A stretch of 64,000 nucleotides of DNA from Antrihabitans stalagmiti (GCF_016482825.1 NZ_JAEMNV010000003.1:558001-622000), one strand, 5' to 3'. Counted from the first letter of the stretch, positions 16,039 through 25,758 are shown. The notes: generated by a model from the sequence alone, not told the origin. Numbers and translations: made by a program.

Positions 16039-17949
16039 ATGAACAGTCCAGCTGCCAGCGCGGGCCGCCCGGTTGCGGAGGCGACGCGCGACCTCGTCGC
16101 TCTACTCGACGAAACGACGGCAGCAGCCGAACGAGTCGGTCGCAATGATCTCGTTGCCTCGTTGCGGACGACGAAGGGACGGGTACTCGATCCGCGTCGG
16201 CGCATCGTCGTCGTTGGGCCCGTCAAGCAGGGCAAAAGTCAGTTCGTCAACTCGTTGCTGAACCTGAACGTGTGCTCCGTCGGTGACGACGAGACGACGG
16301 CGATTCCGACGCTGGTGCAGTACGCAGCGCAGCCGCATGCAGAACTTGTGTTGGCGGATCCAGGTGCGTCCGAGCCGCTGCGGGTCTCGGTTCCGATCGA
16401 TCAGGTCACTTCTGTCACACCCTCGTCACCGCTTGCGCAGGGGCGAGAAGTGCTGCGGCTCGAGGTCGGCGCGGCGAGCCCGCTGCTTGCCGACGGCGTC
16501 GTCGTCGTCGACACCCCCGGAGTGGGTGGTCACGGAAACCCGCACGCGGCTGGCGTTCTCGGAGTGATGACCGCCGCCGACGCGGTCCTTGTGCTGTCGG
16601 ACGCTTCGACCGAACTCACCGAGCCCGAGGTCAAGTTCATTCGTCAGGTGGTCGGTCTGTGTCCCGCGGTTGCGTGCCTGATCAGCAAGACCGACCTGTA
16701 TCCACATTGGCGCGAGGTCCTCGCTGCGAATCGGAAGCATCTCGACACGGCGGGTCTGCAGGTCCCGTTGATCCCGATCTCGTCGCTGCTGCGTTCGCAC
16801 GCAATGCGGTTGCAGGACAAGGAATTGAACGCCGAGTCCGGCTTCCTGGTGCTGTATCAGTTCCTGAGGGAGCGGGTTGTCGCGCGAGCCGACGGAAACA
16901 TTCGTCGGGCAGTCGCGATGGATGTCCGTTCCGCGGCAGAGCATTTGACGCTCGGACTCGGCAGCGAGCTTGCCGCCCTTCGTGATCCGGTCAAAGGCGC
17001 GGCCGCGGTTCGCGAGCTGCAGAAGGCGAAGATCGCGGCAGAAGACCTGCACAAGCGGACGTCGCAATGGCAGCAGACACTCGGCGACGGTATCGCCGAT
17101 CTCGCCGCCGACATCGATCACGATCTGCGCGAACGACTACGGCGCGTGACGCGTGAAGCCGAGGAGTGGGTCGACTCGGCCGACCCCGGTGAGAATTGGG
17201 AGCAGTTGGGCAGTTGGCTCGACGAACAGATCGGGTCGTCGATCGGTGACAATTTCGTGTGGGCCCACGAGCGTGCAGCGTGGTTGGCTCAGCAGGTAGC
17301 CGAACACTTCGCCGAGACAGGTTCGGTTGCGCTGCCGCACATGGATATTCACGACCTCGACGGTGTGATGGAGCCGGTCGAGTCGCTCGCCGACCTCGAC
17401 TCGGGCAAGGTCGGCATCACGCAGAAGGTTCTCGTCGGCATGCGGGGCTCCTACGGCGGCGTGCTGATGTTCGGTCTCATCACAACCTTTGCCGGCTTGG
17501 CGTTGATCAACCCGATCTCGATCGGTGCCGGAGTTCTGTTGGGCTCCAAGGCATTCAAAGAGGACAAGGATCAGCGGCTGGCGCGTCGCCGCCAAGAGGC
17601 GAAGATCGCGATCAGGCGCTTCGTCGAGGATGTCAGCTTTCAGGCGAACAAGGAATCGAAGGATCGGTTGCGACAGATCCAGCGAGTACTTCGGGACCAC
17701 TTCACGGCGATCGCGGATCAAGCGTTGCGGTCGCTGAACGATTCGTTACGCGCTGCACAGGAAGCGGCGACCGTGGAATCCGCGCAGCGTGCCCAACGCT
17801 GTGCCGAACTGGAACAACAGATTCGAGTGATTGCGGCCCTGCGGATCCGGTCCGACGATGCGCTTGCCGTCGGTGCTCCGCGGTCGGCGGCCCCGGGACG
17901 TCAAATCGGTGCGGCAGGTCAAGGCGGACCGACGCCGGGTACACGATGA
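16039..17949 (+). CDS. iniA: IniA, dynamin-like GTPase
   Basis: The 636-residue protein has P-loop GPVKQGKS at 60-67, the G3 motif DTPG at 158-161, the G4-like SKTD at 216-219, long helical regions, and a hydrophobic segment at about 470-505 for membrane insertion. Such bacterial dynamin-like proteins remodel or protect the inner membrane; mycobacterial IniA contributes to tolerance of isoniazid and ethambutol. The stop overlaps the iniC start in ATGA, so the two GTPases are translationally coupled, as expected for partners. The C-terminus ends in a short Gly/Pro-rich tail. Confidence 0.9.
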   Translation: MNSPAASAGRPVAEATRDLVALLDETTAAAERVGRNDLVASLRTTKGRVLDPRRRIVVVGPVKQGKSQFVNSLLNLNVCSVGDDETTAIPTLVQYAAQPHAELVLADPGASEPLRVSVPIDQVTSVTPSSPLAQGREVLRLEVGAASPLLADGVVVVDTPGVGGHGNPHAAGVLGVMTAADAVLVLSDASTELTEPEVKFIRQVVGLCPAVACLISKTDLYPHWREVLAANRKHLDTAGLQVPLIPISSLLRSHAMRLQDKELNAESGFLVLYQFLRERVVARADGNIRRAVAMDVRSAAEHLTLGLGSELAALRDPVKGAAAVRELQKAKIAAEDLHKRTSQWQQTLGDGIADLAADIDHDLRERLRRVTREAEEWVDSADPGENWEQLGSWLDEQIGSSIGDNFVWAHERAAWLAQQVAEHFAETGSVALPHMDIHDLDGVMEPVESLADLDSGKVGITQKVLVGMRGSYGGVLMFGLITTFAGLALINPISIGAGVLLGSKAFKEDKDQRLARRRQEAKIAIRRFVEDVSFQANKESKDRLRQIQRVLRDHFTAIADQALRSLNDSLRAAQEAATVESAQRAQRCAELEQQIRVIAALRIRSDDALAVGAPRSAAPGRQIGAAGQGGPTPGTR

Positions 17950-19433
17950 CCCGCCGCAACGGAGCGTCGATCGACGAAGCTCGCGAACTGGTACACGCCG
18001 CTCGTCGTGCTCTCGGCCACGATCCTGGACTGCGGGCCCAACTCGACGAATGCCTGCAACGGCTCGATCAACCACTTCGGATCGCGCTCGCGGGTTCGCT
18101 GAAGGCGGGCAAGTCGACGCTGCTGAATGCGTTGGTGGGACAGGACATTGCGCCGACGGACGCCACCGAGTGCACCCGCGTCGTGACCTGGTATCGCAGT
18201 GGTTCGACCCCGACGGTGACGGCCTGGCACGACGGCGGTCGACGCGCGAACGTCTTGGTGCAGCGTCGGGAGGGCGGGTTGACCTTCGACCTCGGCCCGC
18301 TGACCGCTGCCCAGGTGGATCGACTCGAGGTGGAGTGGCCCGCCAGTGCGCTCGCGGACACCACCGTGATCGACACCCCGGGTACATCGTCGCTGTCGCT
18401 TGATGTTTCGGCTCGCACCCTCGACTTGCTCACGCCGGAGAACGCGGCGTCGGGCGCAGACGCAGTCGTCTACCTGCTGCGGAGTCTGAGTGCCAACGAC
18501 GTCGCTTTTCTGGGCCGTATCGGGTCCCACGTCGGCGCCGAGTCGGGTCCACTCGGTGTGGTCGGCGTTGTATCTCGTGCCGACGAGGTCGGTGCCGGAC
18601 GAATCGATGCGATGGGTTCGGCGAAGGACATGGCCGAGCGATTCGCTACCGAGTTGGAGCGAACGGGGTTGTGCCAAGCCGTTGTTCCCGTCGCAGGGTT
18701 GCTCGCCTTCGCTGCGCGCACGTTGCGCCAGAGCGAGTTCGTCGCGTTCCAGGCACTGGCTCAGGTGCCGGTCGAGGACATGCAGATCGCATTGTTGTCC
18801 GCGGACCGATTTGCCAGACCCGACAGTCCGCTGCCCGTCGACGCAGCGATGCGCGCGGCACTCGTTCGACGCTTCGGGCTCTTCGGAATTCGGCTGTCCA
18901 TCACGTTGATCAAGCTCGGTGTGAGTGATTCGCCAACGCTTGCAGCGCAATTGGTCGAGCGCAGCGGGCTCGACGAGCTACGCCAGTTGATCGACGTGCA
19001 GTTCGGGCAGCGTGCGGAACAGCTCAAGACACATTCGGCGCTTGTCGCGTTGGAGCGTGTTTTGACGAGTCATCCGACGGCCCTGTCGGTCCCGGCTGCT
19101 GCCGACCTGATTCCTGCGATCAGGCGCATGCTCGCCGATGTGCACGGTTTCAACGAACTGCGGCTCCTCGGCCGACTGCGAACGTCGAAGGTTGCTCTCC
19201 CCGCCGCCGACGTCACCGAATTGACGCGTCTGGTCGGTGGGTTCGGTATCGATCCGAATGTGCGCCTCGGTCTGGAGGCGGGGACGGGTCCCGAGCAGCA
19301 GCGCGCCGCGGCGATGATCGCGGTGCGGAAATGGCGTGCGCGAGCGGCACATCCGCTGCTGGATCAGTTCACAGCCAAGGCATGCGAGACTGCGGCGCGT
19401 AGTGCGGAAGGTGTGCTCGGCAGGTTTTTGTAA
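17946..19433 (+). CDS. iniC: IniC, dynamin-like GTPase partner of IniA
   Basis: ATG at 17946 lies inside the iniA stop (ATGA); the open frame continues upstream but only as a shadow of iniA. The 495-residue protein has P-loop AGSLKAGKS at 49-57, G3 DTPGTSS at about 142-148, G4-like SRADE near 212, and mostly helical sequence after it without an obvious membrane segment. Family knowledge: IniC is smaller than IniA and may act with it on the membrane. The gene ends the operon; the next gene is convergent, 10 bases away. Confidence 0.9.
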   Translation: MTRRNGASIDEARELVHAARRALGHDPGLRAQLDECLQRLDQPLRIALAGSLKAGKSTLLNALVGQDIAPTDATECTRVVTWYRSGSTPTVTAWHDGGRRANVLVQRREGGLTFDLGPLTAAQVDRLEVEWPASALADTTVIDTPGTSSLSLDVSARTLDLLTPENAASGADAVVYLLRSLSANDVAFLGRIGSHVGAESGPLGVVGVVSRADEVGAGRIDAMGSAKDMAERFATELERTGLCQAVVPVAGLLAFAARTLRQSEFVAFQALAQVPVEDMQIALLSADRFARPDSPLPVDAAMRAALVRRFGLFGIRLSITLIKLGVSDSPTLAAQLVERSGLDELRQLIDVQFGQRAEQLKTHSALVALERVLTSHPTALSVPAAADLIPAIRRMLADVHGFNELRLLGRLRTSKVALPAADVTELTRLVGGFGIDPNVRLGLEAGTGPEQQRAAAMIAVRKWRARAAHPLLDQFTAKACETAARSAEGVLGRFL

Positions 19434-19443
19434 GCCGGACCGA

Positions 19444-20118
19444 TCAGGATGCGGCTTTTACATCGGCCGCGTACCGGTCGACGTATTCCTGTCCGGACGA
19501 GGTGTAGAGCACGCTCATCAGTTCGTCGGTTGCGGCACGGACGATGCACTGACGTTCGCGCAGCGGCCGGTAGCGCGCGAAGTCCAGCGGCTCGCAGACC
19601 TTGATGTGAACCTTGCCGAACCGCCACATTCGACTGCCGACCGGATTCACCTTCTCGGAGCCACTCGTCACGATGGGGACGACGTGCGCGCCGGTTTCGA
19701 GCGCAACACGGATCACGCCGGTCTTGCCCTTGTAGAGCCGACCGTCCGGAGATCGGGTGCCTTCCGGGTAGATGGCCCAGACGCCGCCGCGTTCGAGGAT
19801 GGAGACCGCCGTGTTCAATGCGCTCTGTGCGGCGTCGGCGCCCGACCTGTCGATCGGTACCTGCCCTGCGGAGGAGAAGAACCAACGTTGCATCCGCCCT
19901 TTGATGCCAGGGGCCGTGAAGTACTCGTCTTTCGCCACGAAGGTGATGCGCCGCCGGACCAGCAGCACGAGAAAGAACGAATCCGCGACGGTGAGGTGGT
20001 TGCCTGCCAGGATGACGGGTCCGGTCTTCGGAATATGTTCGGCGCCTTCGATCGTCGGTCGGCCGACGACTCGAAGCAGAGGTCCGATGAACACATATTT
20101 GAACAGCCAGTACCACAT
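19444..20118 (-). CDS. 1-acyl-sn-glycerol-3-phosphate acyltransferase (PlsC family)
   Basis: The protein has the acyltransferase HX4D box in NHLTVADSFF and the phosphate-binding block YPEGTRSPDG, with a hydrophobic N-terminal segment (MWYWLFKYVFIGPLL) that can sit in the membrane. It should transfer an acyl chain to lysophosphatidate or a related lysolipid. ATG at 20118 is preferred to an in-frame TTG six bases upstream, because AAGGA stands at the right distance only from the ATG. It is divergent from a TetR gene and two matching palindromes lie between them, so TetR control is likely. Confidence 0.85.
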   Translation of the reverse strand: MWYWLFKYVFIGPLLRVVGRPTIEGAEHIPKTGPVILAGNHLTVADSFFLVLLVRRRITFVAKDEYFTAPGIKGRMQRWFFSSAGQVPIDRSGADAAQSALNTAVSILERGGVWAIYPEGTRSPDGRLYKGKTGVIRVALETGAHVVPIVTSGSEKVNPVGSRMWRFGKVHIKVCEPLDFARYRPLRERQCIVRAATDELMSVLYTSSGQEYVDRYAADVKAAS

Positions 20119-20151
20119 GGACAATCCTTTTCGTATGGACCCAGCGTACGC

Positions 20152-20189
20152 GTAGACACTGTCTACACGTGATGGTAGACAATGTCTAC
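20152..20189. promoter_or_regulatory. Tandem TetR operators between plsC-like gene and tetR
   Basis: Two copies of the 15-base palindrome GTAGACA-N-TGTCTAC lie at 20152-20166 and 20175-20189. They differ only in the central base, and their centres are 23 bases apart, about two helical turns. The second copy covers codons 2-7 of the TetR gene if it starts at 20172. Confidence 0.85.
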
Positions 20190-20750
20190 GTGGAAAGCGA
20201 CGAACCGCTACGCGGACGACTGATCGAATCCGGTGTCGAGTTGCTAGACGAGGCCGGCATGGCTGCCGTGACGCTTCGCGCGATCACACGGCGGGCGGGG
20301 GTGTCGCACGGTGCGCCGCGACGATACTTCCCGACGCACAACGCGCTGCTTGCCGCGATTGCAGCCACCGGTGTGGCGGATCTGAATGCCCGGTTGGCGC
20401 CGTGCTTCGACGTTCGTGAGGCGTCGGCGCCGGACCGTCTTCGCCTACTCGGGCTGCAGTATCTGGCGTTCGCGCAAGAACGGCCCGAGATGTTCACGCT
20501 GATGTTCCGGCACGACCTGCTCGACGGGGCAGGAGCTGACCTGCGCTCGACCACGGTCCCCATGTTCGCCGCATTCGCTGCGGTCGTTACCCAGGCGCGA
20601 GGGGCGGATTCGCAGCGGCAAGCAGTCGCACTCTGGGCGAACGTGCACGGCATCGCTGTGCTTGCCACGAATCGCAGCCTCGAGCTTGCGGCCGGAACTA
20701 CCGACTTCGGCGCCTTGATCGAGCACAGCGTCGCCGTTCATCTGGCCTGA
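20172..20750 (+). CDS. TetR-family transcriptional regulator
   Basis: The N-terminal helix-turn-helix is clear (TLRAITRRAGVSHGAPRRYFPTHNAL split around the recognition helix GVSHGAPRRYF). The ligand domain that follows carries the TetR-C phrasing (AFAQERPEMFTLMFRHDL). Start choice is uncertain: GTG 20169, ATG 20172 or GTG 20190. None has a standard ribosome binding site, so the mRNA may be leaderless. The two operators next to it imply autorepression and control of the divergent acyltransferase. Confidence 0.87.
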   Translation: MVDNVYVESDEPLRGRLIESGVELLDEAGMAAVTLRAITRRAGVSHGAPRRYFPTHNALLAAIAATGVADLNARLAPCFDVREASAPDRLRLLGLQYLAFAQERPEMFTLMFRHDLLDGAGADLRSTTVPMFAAFAAVVTQARGADSQRQAVALWANVHGIAVLATNRSLELAAGTTDFGALIEHSVAVHLA

Positions 20751-20772
20751 ATGGGACTCGGCCGGACGCTCG

Positions 20773-20798
20773 GGAACAAATCGCGAACCATGCCCGTT
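20773..20798 (+). promoter_or_regulatory. Candidate ECF (SigH/SigE-type) promoter for the dnaK operon
   Basis: GGAAC at 20773-20777 is followed after 18 bases by GTT at 20796-20798, matching the GGAA(C/T)-N16-20-GTT pattern of actinobacterial SigH/SigE promoters. The same pair with the same spacing occurs before clpB. In M. tuberculosis dnaK and clpB belong to the SigH response. Confidence 0.55.
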
Positions 20799-20813
20799 GG
20801 ACACTTCGACTGA

Positions 20814-20844
20814 CTTGAGTGTGGTCCGCTCAACTCCGAGTTGA
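20814..20844 (+). promoter_or_regulatory. HAIR operator (HspR site) and overlapping palindrome upstream of dnaK
   Basis: CTTGAGT-N7-GCTCAAC at 20814-20834 matches the HspR inverted-repeat consensus CTTGAGT-N7-ACTCAAG (first half perfect, second 5 of 7). A second perfect palindrome, TCAACTC-N-GAGTTGA at 20830-20844, shares its right half. A possible housekeeping promoter (TTGACG 20841, CAAGAT 20865, spacer 18) starts inside this region, so HspR binding would block it. Confidence 0.7.
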
Positions 20845-20955
20845 CGAGTAGCCTCGGCACCCGGCAAGATTGAGTGCACTACGCTCAGCATCAAGCAGAG
20901 ACAGTACATAGCGACGGCCGCATCGGCGTCGTCGCAACGATAGGGAGGAACACAA

Positions 20956-22815
20956 ATGGCTCGTGCGGTCGGTATCGACCTCGGAACCACCAACTCGGTT
21001 GTCGCCGTTCTCGAAGGCGGCGAGCCCGTAGTTGTGGCCAACTCCGAAGGCTCACGCACCACACCATCGGTCGTCGCCTTCGCCAAAAACGGTGAAGTGC
21101 TCGTCGGCCAGCCCGCCAAGAACCAGGCGGTCACCAACGTCGATCGCACCATCCGCTCGGTCAAGCGCCACATCGGCACCGACTGGGCAGTGGCCATCGA
21201 CGACAAGAACTACACGTCGCAGGAAATCAGCGCGCGCACTCTGATGAAGCTCAAGCGCGACGCAGAGGCGTACCTGGGTGAAGAGATCACCGACGCGGTC
21301 ATCACGGTCCCCGCGTACTTCGAAGACGCACAGCGCCAGGCCACGAAGGAAGCTGGCCAGATCGCCGGCCTCAACGTGCTGCGCATCGTCAACGAGCCGA
21401 CCGCAGCTGCACTCGCGTACGGCCTGGACAAGGGCGAGAGCGAGCAGACCATCCTGGTGTTCGACCTCGGTGGCGGCACGTTCGACGTGTCCCTGCTCGA
21501 GATCGGCGAGGGTGTCGTCGAGGTCCGCGCGACTTCCGGTGACAACCACCTCGGTGGTGACGACTGGGATCAGCGCATCGTCGACTGGCTCGTCGAGAAG
21601 TTCAAGGCGTCCCAGGGCATCGACCTGACCAAGGACAAGATGGCACTACAGCGTCTGCGTGAGGCTGCCGAGAAGGCCAAGATCGAACTGAGCTCCAGCC
21701 AGAGCACGTCGATCAACCTGCCCTACATCACGGTCGACGCCGACAAGAACCCGCTCTTCCTCGACGAGCAGCTCTCGCGCGCCGAGTTCCAGAAGATCAC
21801 GTCCGACCTGCTTGACCGCACCCGTGCGCCGTTCCAGAACGTCATCAAGGACGCGGGCATCTCGGTCTCCGCGATCGACCACGTCGTGCTCGTCGGTGGC
21901 TCGACCCGTATGCCGGCTGTCTCGGACCTGGTCCGCGAACTGACCGGTGGCCGCGAGCCAAACAAGGGCGTCAACCCGGACGAGGTCGTCGCCGTCGGCG
22001 CCGCACTGCAGGCAGGCGTGCTCAAGGGCGAGGTCAAGGACGTTCTGCTCCTCGACGTCACCCCGCTGTCCCTCGGCATCGAGACCAAGGGTGGCGTGAT
22101 GACGAAGCTCATCGAGCGCAACACCACGATCCCGACCAAGCGGTCCGAGACCTTCACAACGGCCGACGACAATCAGCCGTCCGTGCAGATCCAGGTCTTC
22201 CAGGGTGAGCGTGAAATCGCGTCGCACAACAAGCTGCTCGGATCCTTCGAGCTCACCGGAATCCCGCCGGCTCCGCGCGGCGTCCCGCAGATCGAGGTCA
22301 CCTTCGACATCGATGCCAACGGCATCGTGCACGTGACCGCGAAGGACAAGGGCACCGGCAAGGAAAACACGATCAAGATCCAGGACGGTTCCGGCCTGTC
22401 CAAGGAAGACATCGATCGGATGATCAAGGACGCCGAAGCGCACGCCGACGAAGACAAGGCGCGTCGCGAAGAGGCAGAGGTCCGCAACCAGGCCGAGTCC
22501 CTTGTGCACCAGACCGAGAAGTTCATCAAGGAGAACGAGGAGAAGGTTCCTGCCGACGTCAAGTCGAAGGTCGAGGCCGCGATCGAAGAGGCCAAGACCG
22601 CACTGCAGGGCACCGATCTCGCTGCTGTGAAGGCTGCGGTCGAGAAGCTCGCGACCGAGTCGCAGGCTGTCGGCCAGGCAATCTACGAGGCGACGGCTGC
22701 CGACTCCGCAGGTGAGGCCAACGGTGCCGAGGGTGGCGCTCATGCCGCCGACGACGATCAGGTCGTCGACGCGGAGGTCGTGGAGGACGAGCCGATCGAC
22801 CTGGGCAAGCAGTGA
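20956..22815 (+). CDS. dnaK: Molecular chaperone DnaK (Hsp70)
   Basis: The 619-residue protein is typical: N-terminal GIDLGTTNS, phosphate loop [15 protein letters not shown], adenosine motif [10 protein letters not shown], the substrate-binding domain (about 380-500), and an acidic C-terminus ending in [19 protein letters not shown] precedes the ATG. The stop overlaps the grpE GTG (GTGA). It refolds proteins in the cytoplasm with GrpE and DnaJ and acts as co-repressor of HspR in actinobacteria. Regulatory sites upstream are a HAIR operator and an ECF-type promoter. Confidence 0.98.
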   Translation: MARAVGIDLGTTNSVVAVLEGGEPVVVANSEGSRTTPSVVAFAKNGEVLVGQPAKNQAVTNVDRTIRSVKRHIGTDWAVAIDDKNYTSQEISARTLMKLKRDAEAYLGEEITDAVITVPAYFEDAQRQATKEAGQIAGLNVLRIVNEPTAAALAYGLDKGESEQTILVFDLGGGTFDVSLLEIGEGVVEVRATSGDNHLGGDDWDQRIVDWLVEKFKASQGIDLTKDKMALQRLREAAEKAKIELSSSQSTSINLPYITVDADKNPLFLDEQLSRAEFQKITSDLLDRTRAPFQNVIKDAGISVSAIDHVVLVGGSTRMPAVSDLVRELTGGREPNKGVNPDEVVAVGAALQAGVLKGEVKDVLLLDVTPLSLGIETKGGVMTKLIERNTTIPTKRSETFTTADDNQPSVQIQVFQGEREIASHNKLLGSFELTGIPPAPRGVPQIEVTFDIDANGIVHVTAKDKGTGKENTIKIQDGSGLSKEDIDRMIKDAEAHADEDKARREEAEVRNQAESLVHQTEKFIKENEEKVPADVKSKVEAAIEEAKTALQGTDLAAVKAAVEKLATESQAVGQAIYEATAADSAGEANGAEGGAHAADDDQVVDAEVVEDEPIDLGKQ

Positions 22816-23495
22816 GCGAAGACCACACCGAGCCGGTCACTTTCGTCGACAACCGAAAGATCGACCCCGAGACCGGTGAAGTTCGGGATGGCGAGGGCGT
22901 GCCGGAACCACTTGCTGGTACCGGCACCGCCCCGCAGCCCGGGTCGGTGGACGAAGGGGCACTCGAGGACGCAGAAATTGTGGACCCGCAGGACGCTCGT
23001 TCCGCAGAACTTGCGGAACGAACTGCAGATCTACAGCGGCTGCAGGCGGAGTACGCCAACTACCGTCGTCGGGTCGAACGCGACCGCAAGGCCGTCATCG
23101 ATTCCGCCAAGGCGTCGGTCGTGACCGAATTGCTCGCCGTGATCGACGATCTCGAGCGTGCGCGAGCACACGGTGACCTCGAGACGGGTCCGTTGAAGGC
23201 TGTTGCCGAAAAGCTTGCCGGCCTGCTGACCAAGCAGGGCGTCACCGAATTCGGCGCCGAGGGTGAGTCTTTCGACCCGACACTGCACGAGGCCGTGCAG
23301 CACGAAGGCGAGGGTCGCGACCCTGTTCTCGGTACAGTCCTTCGCAAGGGTTACCGCATCGGCGAGCGGGTGCTGCGGCACGCGCTCGTGACGGTGACCG
23401 ATTCGACGGGAGACGCAACCGCGCCGTCCGCCGGGTCGGATTCGATTGATGTGAACTCGGATTCCGGCGCGCATGCCGAATTCGATCAAAGCTAG
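22812..23495 (+). CDS. grpE: GrpE, nucleotide exchange factor of DnaK
   Basis: GTG overlaps the dnaK stop. The first ~75 residues are acidic and disordered. A long coiled coil follows (about 75-115: [19 protein letters not shown]), then the GrpE head with the signature phrases FDPTLHEAV and [20 protein letters not shown]. It forms dimers that release ADP from DnaK. The 227-residue length is normal for actinobacteria. It sits in the canonical dnaK-grpE-dnaJ-hspR order. Confidence 0.96.
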   Translation: MSEDHTEPVTFVDNRKIDPETGEVRDGEGVPEPLAGTGTAPQPGSVDEGALEDAEIVDPQDARSAELAERTADLQRLQAEYANYRRRVERDRKAVIDSAKASVVTELLAVIDDLERARAHGDLETGPLKAVAEKLAGLLTKQGVTEFGAEGESFDPTLHEAVQHEGEGRDPVLGTVLRKGYRIGERVLRHALVTVTDSTGDATAPSAGSDSIDVNSDSGAHAEFDQS

Positions 23496-23519
23496 AAGTG
23501 CGAGAGGAGGAGATGCTCA

Positions 23520-24707
23520 GTGAGCCAACGGGAGTGGATCGAGAAGGACTTCTACAAGGAACTGGGTGTCTCCTCCAGCGCGACCGCCGACGAGATCAAG
23601 AAGGCGTACCGCAAGCTGGCTCGTGACAATCACCCGGATGCGAATCCGGGCGACACGAAGGCGGAGGAGCGCTTCAAATCCGTCAGCGAAGCACATTCGG
23701 TGTTGTCGGATGCCGCCAAGCGCAAGGAGTACGACGAGACGCGGAAGTTGTTCGCTGGCGGCGGTTTCGGTCGCGGCGGATTTACCCCGGGTACCGGCTA
23801 CACCGGTGGCGGCGCCGGCAACTTCGGCGGCGGCGAGTTCAACATCGGCGACCTGTTCGGCAATGCCTCGGCCAACGACAGTGGTCTCGGCGACCTGTTC
23901 GGCGGGTTGTTCAACCGTGGTGGCGGCAATCGCACCGCGGCCAGCCGTCCGCGCCGCGGTAGCGACGTGGAGACCGAGACGACACTCGGCTTCCGAGAAG
24001 CGGCGCAGGGCGTCACCGTTCCGCTTCGGATGACAAGCCCGTCGCCGTGCACAACGTGCCACGGCAGCGGGGCGAAGCCGGGAACGAGTCCGCGAGTGTG
24101 TCCGCGTTGCAACGGAAGCGGTGTAGTCAGCCGTAACCAGGGCGCGTTCGGTTTCAGCGAGCCCTGCGACGACTGCCGCGGTACCGGTTCGATCATCGAC
24201 GACCCGTGTACGGATTGTCACGGGTCCGGCATTCAGAACCGAACTCGGACCATCACGGTCCGCGTGCCACCCGGTGTGAACGACGGTCAGCGCATCAAAC
24301 TCGCGGGCCAGGGCGAAGCAGGGTTGCGTGGCGCGCCGTCGGGCGATCTGTTCGTCACCGTGCACGTCAAGGCGGACAAGGTATTCGGTCGGGCGGGTGA
24401 CGATCTCACGTTGGTCCTGCCGGTGAGCTACGGCGAACTGGTGCTCGGCACAACGGTTTCGGTGCCAACGCTCGATGGTCGGGTCGGCGTCAAGGTGCCG
24501 CCGGGAACGGTCGACGGTCGAATCCTGCGAGTCCGTGGTCGCGGCGTTCCGCGTCGTGGCGGTGGCGTTGCAGGCGATCTGCTCGTCACGGTCAAGGTTG
24601 CGGTTCCGCAGAAGCTCGATGCGACCGCGACGGCGGCGTTGGAGAAGTACGCAGAAGCGGAACGAGCCAGTGGCTTCGATCCGCGCGCTGGGTGGGCAGG
24701 AGCGTAA
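23520..24707 (+). CDS. dnaJ: DnaJ (DnaJ1-type) co-chaperone
   Basis: GTG start, preceded by GAGGAGG. The J-domain with HPD ([11 protein letters not shown]) covers residues 10-75, then a Gly/Phe-rich linker, then four zinc-binding CxxCxGxG repeats ([32 protein letters not shown]), and the C-terminal substrate domains. It stimulates DnaK ATPase and delivers substrates. Operon position and sequence match mycobacterial dnaJ1 (Rv0352). Confidence 0.96.
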   Translation: MSQREWIEKDFYKELGVSSSATADEIKKAYRKLARDNHPDANPGDTKAEERFKSVSEAHSVLSDAAKRKEYDETRKLFAGGGFGRGGFTPGTGYTGGGAGNFGGGEFNIGDLFGNASANDSGLGDLFGGLFNRGGGNRTAASRPRRGSDVETETTLGFREAAQGVTVPLRMTSPSPCTTCHGSGAKPGTSPRVCPRCNGSGVVSRNQGAFGFSEPCDDCRGTGSIIDDPCTDCHGSGIQNRTRTITVRVPPGVNDGQRIKLAGQGEAGLRGAPSGDLFVTVHVKADKVFGRAGDDLTLVLPVSYGELVLGTTVSVPTLDGRVGVKVPPGTVDGRILRVRGRGVPRRGGGVAGDLLVTVKVAVPQKLDATATAALEKYAEAERASGFDPRAGWAGA

Positions 24708-24734
24708 TGCGCACCTGTGCATCAGCTTTCGGTG

Positions 24735-24758
24735 CCCGCACTCCTGATGGAGTGCGGG
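24735..24758 (+). promoter_or_regulatory. Perfect hairpin between dnaJ and hspR
   Basis: CCCGCACTC and GAGTGCGGG form a 9-bp stem around a 6-base loop, without a U-run. A second inverted repeat, CGAACTC-GGTT-GAGTTCG (24783-24800), stands just before the hspR ribosome binding site. They could set the hspR to dnaKJ ratio by RNA processing or partial termination; that is inference. Confidence 0.5.
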
Positions 24759-24825
24759 TCCCGAAGGTGTTGGAGTTCGAGACGAACTCGGTTGAGTTCG
24801 AGAAGGGCCATTTGGAGGTGTAGCG

Positions 24826-25275
24826 GTGACCGGGAAGCCGAAAAAGGGCGCGGTCCCAGGGGGTCCCGACGCGGACGCAAGCGCAGCGCACGTCACCGAA
24901 GCGCAGGTGTTCGTGATCTCTGTTGCCGCGGAGCTCGCGGGCATGCACGCGCAGACGCTGCGCACCTACGACCGGCTCGGCTTGGTCACCCCGCAACGCA
25001 CAACGGGCGGAGGTCGACGCTATTCGCCGCGCGACGTTGCATTGCTCCGGGAAGTGCAGCGTCTTTCCCAGGACGAAGGCGTCAATCTAGCTGGCATCAA
25101 GCGAATCATCGAGTTGACGAATCAGGTCGAGGCGCTGCAGCATCGCATCACGGAGATGGCGGCGGAAATCGCGTCGATGCATGCGGGCTATCGTCGCGAC
25201 CTCGTTCCTATCCCGCGCAGTACCGCTCTCGTGGTCTGGCAGCCGAAACACAAAAGGGGCCCCCGGCCCTCGTGA
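24826..25275 (+). CDS. hspR: HspR, MerR-family heat-shock repressor
   Basis: GTG preceded by GGAGG. The 149-residue protein has the MerR helix-turn-helix (AAELAGMHAQTLRTYDRLGLV, then GGRRYSPRDVALLREVQ) at about 33-90 and a short helical dimerisation region. It is the repressor of dnaK and clpB that binds HAIR boxes with DnaK as co-repressor. HAIR-like sites are present in this window upstream of both dnaK and clpB, which gives direct support. Confidence 0.95.
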   Translation: MTGKPKKGAVPGGPDADASAAHVTEAQVFVISVAAELAGMHAQTLRTYDRLGLVTPQRTTGGGRRYSPRDVALLREVQRLSQDEGVNLAGIKRIIELTNQVEALQHRITEMAAEIASMHAGYRRDLVPIPRSTALVVWQPKHKRGPRPS

Positions 25276-25326
25276 GTCTTTTCGGCGGTTGGGCCCTCCT
25301 GAAGTGCTCACGAGTGCCGCAGGCGC

Positions 25327-25758
25327 CTACCCCCTCGTCAGACCCCGCGATTCGAGCACAGGTTCGTAGCCGATGATGCCGACGCTCGAGTTCGAGATGT
25401 AGAACTCGTACTGGTTGAAGTGATAGAGCGTCTCACCGTTTTGCGCGTACCAGATGCCGGGTGACTCGTAGGTGGGATCGTCGATCTCGATCGTCGCGCC
25501 GTCGCTGAGTCGTAAACCCTTGTAGTAGTAGCGGTTCGCGCCGGTGATACAGACGACGATGAGTGACTGGTCGGTCCGCGCGATCGTGACCGCCTGGTTG
25601 GTGTAGTTGCACCGAGCGCCCGGGTAATTCAGATACCCCTGGCTGTCGGTATCGTCGATCGTCACCCCGTGCGCCTGCGCAGGTCCGGCTGTAAGTCCTA
25701 TCGCCATTGCGCAGGCCGCCAGTGCCCCCGCACAGGACATGCTGATCGTTCGCTTCAT
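25327..25758 (-). CDS. Small secreted protein, function unknown
   Basis: ATG at 25758 is chosen because MKRTISMSCAGALAACAMAI starts a signal peptide there (cleavage near AQA-HG) and a GGGGGG tract precedes it; the open frame reaches further up without a reason. The mature part of about 115 residues has two Cys (CNYTNQ and VVCITG), many Tyr, and alternating polar and hydrophobic residues that suggest a compact beta fold. I do not recognise the family. It is convergent with hspR. Confidence 0.72.
   Translation of the reverse strand: MKRTISMSCAGALAACAMAIGLTAGPAQAHGVTIDDTDSQGYLNYPGARCNYTNQAVTIARTDQSLIVVCITGANRYYYKGLRLSDGATIEIDDPTYESPGIWYAQNGETLYHFNQYEFYISNSSVGIIGYEPVLESRGLTRG

Noticed and set aside
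19444-20124. TTG start six bases before the acyltransferase ATG
   Set aside because: The AAGGA box would touch the TTG, while its spacing to ATG 20118 is normal.
21646-22743. 365-codon frame antisense to dnaK
   Set aside because: It is the usual antisense open frame of dnaK genes in GC-rich genomes, without independent support.
25269-25314. CTCGTGAG/CTCACGAG stem between hspR and the convergent secreted-protein gene as a bidirectional terminator
   Set aside because: The arms are only 8 bp with a 30-base loop and no U-run, so support is too weak for a feature.
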